7,058 nucleotides of DNA from JBJENW01 sp051880395 (GTDB lineage Bacteria > Bacillota > Clostridia > Lachnospirales > Lachnospiraceae). The position numbers and the translations under genes are program-made. Positions 5,943 to 7,058 of this stretch are shown piece by piece. The stretch spans positions 1 through 7,058 of the forward strand of contig JBJENW010000330.1 of the NCBI GenBank assembly GCA_051880395.1, given 5' to 3'. The first letter of the stretch is position 1; each line of letters starts with the position of its first letter. A model generated the notes under the pieces. That model was not told the DNA's origin, did not search any database, and saw only the letters and a list, made by a program, of their open reading frames with translations.

Positions 5943-7058
5943 TTACATTGCAAGTTCAGGAGTTAATTTCGTTCTCTGTCCAGAATTCCTCTCAGCAGTT
6001 TTGCTTTGTTCTTTCTTTTCTGCCAGAAGCCCCAAAACACTTTTCGGATCTGAAACCCTTTCATCAGATTTTTCTTTTTCCATCCGCTCCTGTCTGGCCT
6101 GTGCATTTTCCAGAATACAGGCCTCCCTGTCATAATACTGGACTTTATCCGACAACAGATCCTCCTGTGAGACTTCCGTTTCATTCACCGACCTTACCAT
6201 CTCCTGAAGCACAGAAAGCTCCATCTGTGCAGATACCGGTACAAGCAGTGTTTCATGGATTGAAGAGGGCAGAACATAAAAATCACTTCCAATAGCCCTC
6301 CCGACCGATTTCATTAATTCTTCATTCACAACCAACGAAGCACCGTTCATCCTGCCCTGATTGGTGAAGCAATACATAGGCACCTCCTGCATCTGGAATT
6401 CTGCCGTATTTTCAGTTTGGACATTCATTTCCAGATCAGCTGTCTCCTGTTCATCCAATAGATTCCTCGGTTCTTCTCCGAATAACATGCTTGTCATCAG
6501 ATCATCTATTTTACTCAGTACCGGCTTGCGGTTCATATCCGCTGCCAATGCATCAGCATGCAGCTGATCAATCGGGATATCCCATTCCGCAAATATCTGT
6601 GGAGTTACTGCAGCTCCTCCAATCTCTTCCTCGTTTTCAAAAAGACTTACATAGTATACCGCTGCAAAATCTCCCTGCATCGTGAAAACTATATTTTTCA
6701 GGCGTTCTTCGTTTTTCTCCGGATCGCAGAGACGGATCTGCAGTTTGTCTTTCACATAACCATAATCCATCAGAGAATCCACATCAAATCCTAATTCCTG
6801 ATCATTGTGTTCCACCCGTGCAGCTGCTACATTCTCCATAATCCCTTCCACAGATATCTGCCCGTTTTGGTATTCCTCATAGTAGCCATCCAGATAAATG
6901 TTAGGGGACATCCTCTCTTCTTCTTTCCTGATCAGAATCCCGGTCAAAATGAGATCGTTATTCTTTGCCTTAGTTATTAAATCCACCTGCGCTCCCTGAT
7001 AATCCGCAGGTAAATAGTCCCTGATATTTTCTTTCACATAATCAAAAAACTCATTTCT
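5943..7058 (-). CDS. DUF5688-family ICE protein, 5' end outside the window
   Basis: 371 residues are visible and the frame is open to the window edge. The first visible residues are RNEFFDYVKENIRDYLPADY; the GTG at 7037-7035 is an internal valine, not a start, since the frame continues upstream with the expected family sequence. Family-like segments are KNNDLILTGILIR, SPNIYLDGYYEEYQNG, and a C-terminal block with NGASLVVNEELM and FYVLPSSIHETLLVPV. The last 60 or so residues are charged and low in complexity. DUF5688 proteins are common in Firmicutes genomes and conjugative elements; I know of no established function. No signal peptide or membrane segment is seen in the visible part. It lies directly upstream of topB on the same strand, probably in the same transcription unit unless the intervening hairpin terminates. 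Probably only a few N-terminal residues are missing. Confidence 0.88.
   Translation of the reverse strand, partial: RNEFFDYVKENIRDYLPADYQGAQVDLITKAKNNDLILTGILIRKEEERMSPNIYLDGYYEEYQNGQISVEGIMENVAAARVEHNDQELGFDVDSLMDYGYVKDKLQIRLCDPEKNEERLKNIVFTMQGDFAAVYYVSLFENEEEIGGAAVTPQIFAEWDIPIDQLHADALAADMNRKPVLSKIDDLMTSMLFGEEPRNLLDEQETADLEMNVQTENTAEFQMQEVPMYCFTNQGRMNGASLVVNEELMKSVGRAIGSDFYVLPSSIHETLLVPVSAQMELSVLQEMVRSVNETEVSQEDLLSDKVQYYDREACILENAQARQERMEKEKSDERVSDPKSVLGLLAEKKEQSKTAERNSGQRTKLTPELAM

Noticed and set aside
1153..6794. Many plus-strand and off-frame open frames across the ArdC-like, topB and DUF5688 genes
   Set aside because: They overlap strongly supported minus-strand genes, lack ribosome binding sites that I can see, and show no recognisable protein motifs.
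7035..7037. GTG at 7037 as the start of the DUF5688 protein
   Set aside because: The same frame continues upstream to the window edge with RNEFFDY, which fits the family N-terminus, so the GTG is an internal valine codon.
7052..7054. ATG near the right edge as the start of the DUF5688 gene
   Set aside because: That ATG is out of frame with the DUF5688 reading frame.
1..7058. CRISPR array, retron, insertion sequence, tRNA/rRNA or a new defence system
   Set aside because: I found no regularly spaced repeats, transposase or reverse-transcriptase motifs, terminal inverted repeats or structured RNA genes; the content is explained by ICE transfer genes.

Overview
The window is a stretch of the transfer module of an integrative and conjugative element (ICE) of the Tn1549/CTn type, in a low-to-mid GC Firmicute, most likely a gut Clostridia (Lachnospiraceae-like) host. 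This rests on the gene set: a DUF5688 protein, DNA topoisomerase III, an ArdC/YodL polyvalent protein, a TTRAP-like protein and MobC. Strong AAAGGAG-type ribosome binding sites and the base composition agree. All assignments come from recognising protein motifs by eye; no database search was run.

Every gene I can support lies on the minus strand, so transcription runs from position 7058 down to 1. In that order: a DUF5688-family protein whose 5' end is cut by the window edge (5943-7058); a 58-base gap holding a GAAA-capped hairpin; topB (3782-5884); a 95-aa conserved ICE protein overlapping topB by ATGA (3498-3785); a rho-independent terminator (3446-3491) and a small leader hairpin; a large ArdC-like/YodL multidomain protein (838-3402); a TTRAP-like small protein one base downstream (627-836); mobC (224-565); a second strong terminator-like hairpin (154-202); a candidate promoter (115-144); and the first 24 codons of another gene that leaves the window (1-72).

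The terminators divide the window into three likely transcription units: DUF5688-topB-95 aa, ardC-TTRAP-mobC, and the next gene. The expected division of labour, inferred from the families, is as follows. MobC helps the relaxase (expected outside the window) at oriT. TopB handles DNA topology of the transferred or replicating element. The ArdC-like protein binds or protects incoming single-stranded DNA and may counter host defence. TTRAP and the 95-aa protein are accessory proteins of unknown mechanism.

I see no CRISPR array, tRNA, rRNA, insertion sequence or clearly new system. The most interesting points are the degenerate nucleotidyltransferase-like segment in the ArdC-like protein, the long inverted repeat after mobC, and the terminator/leader arrangement before the ArdC-like gene.
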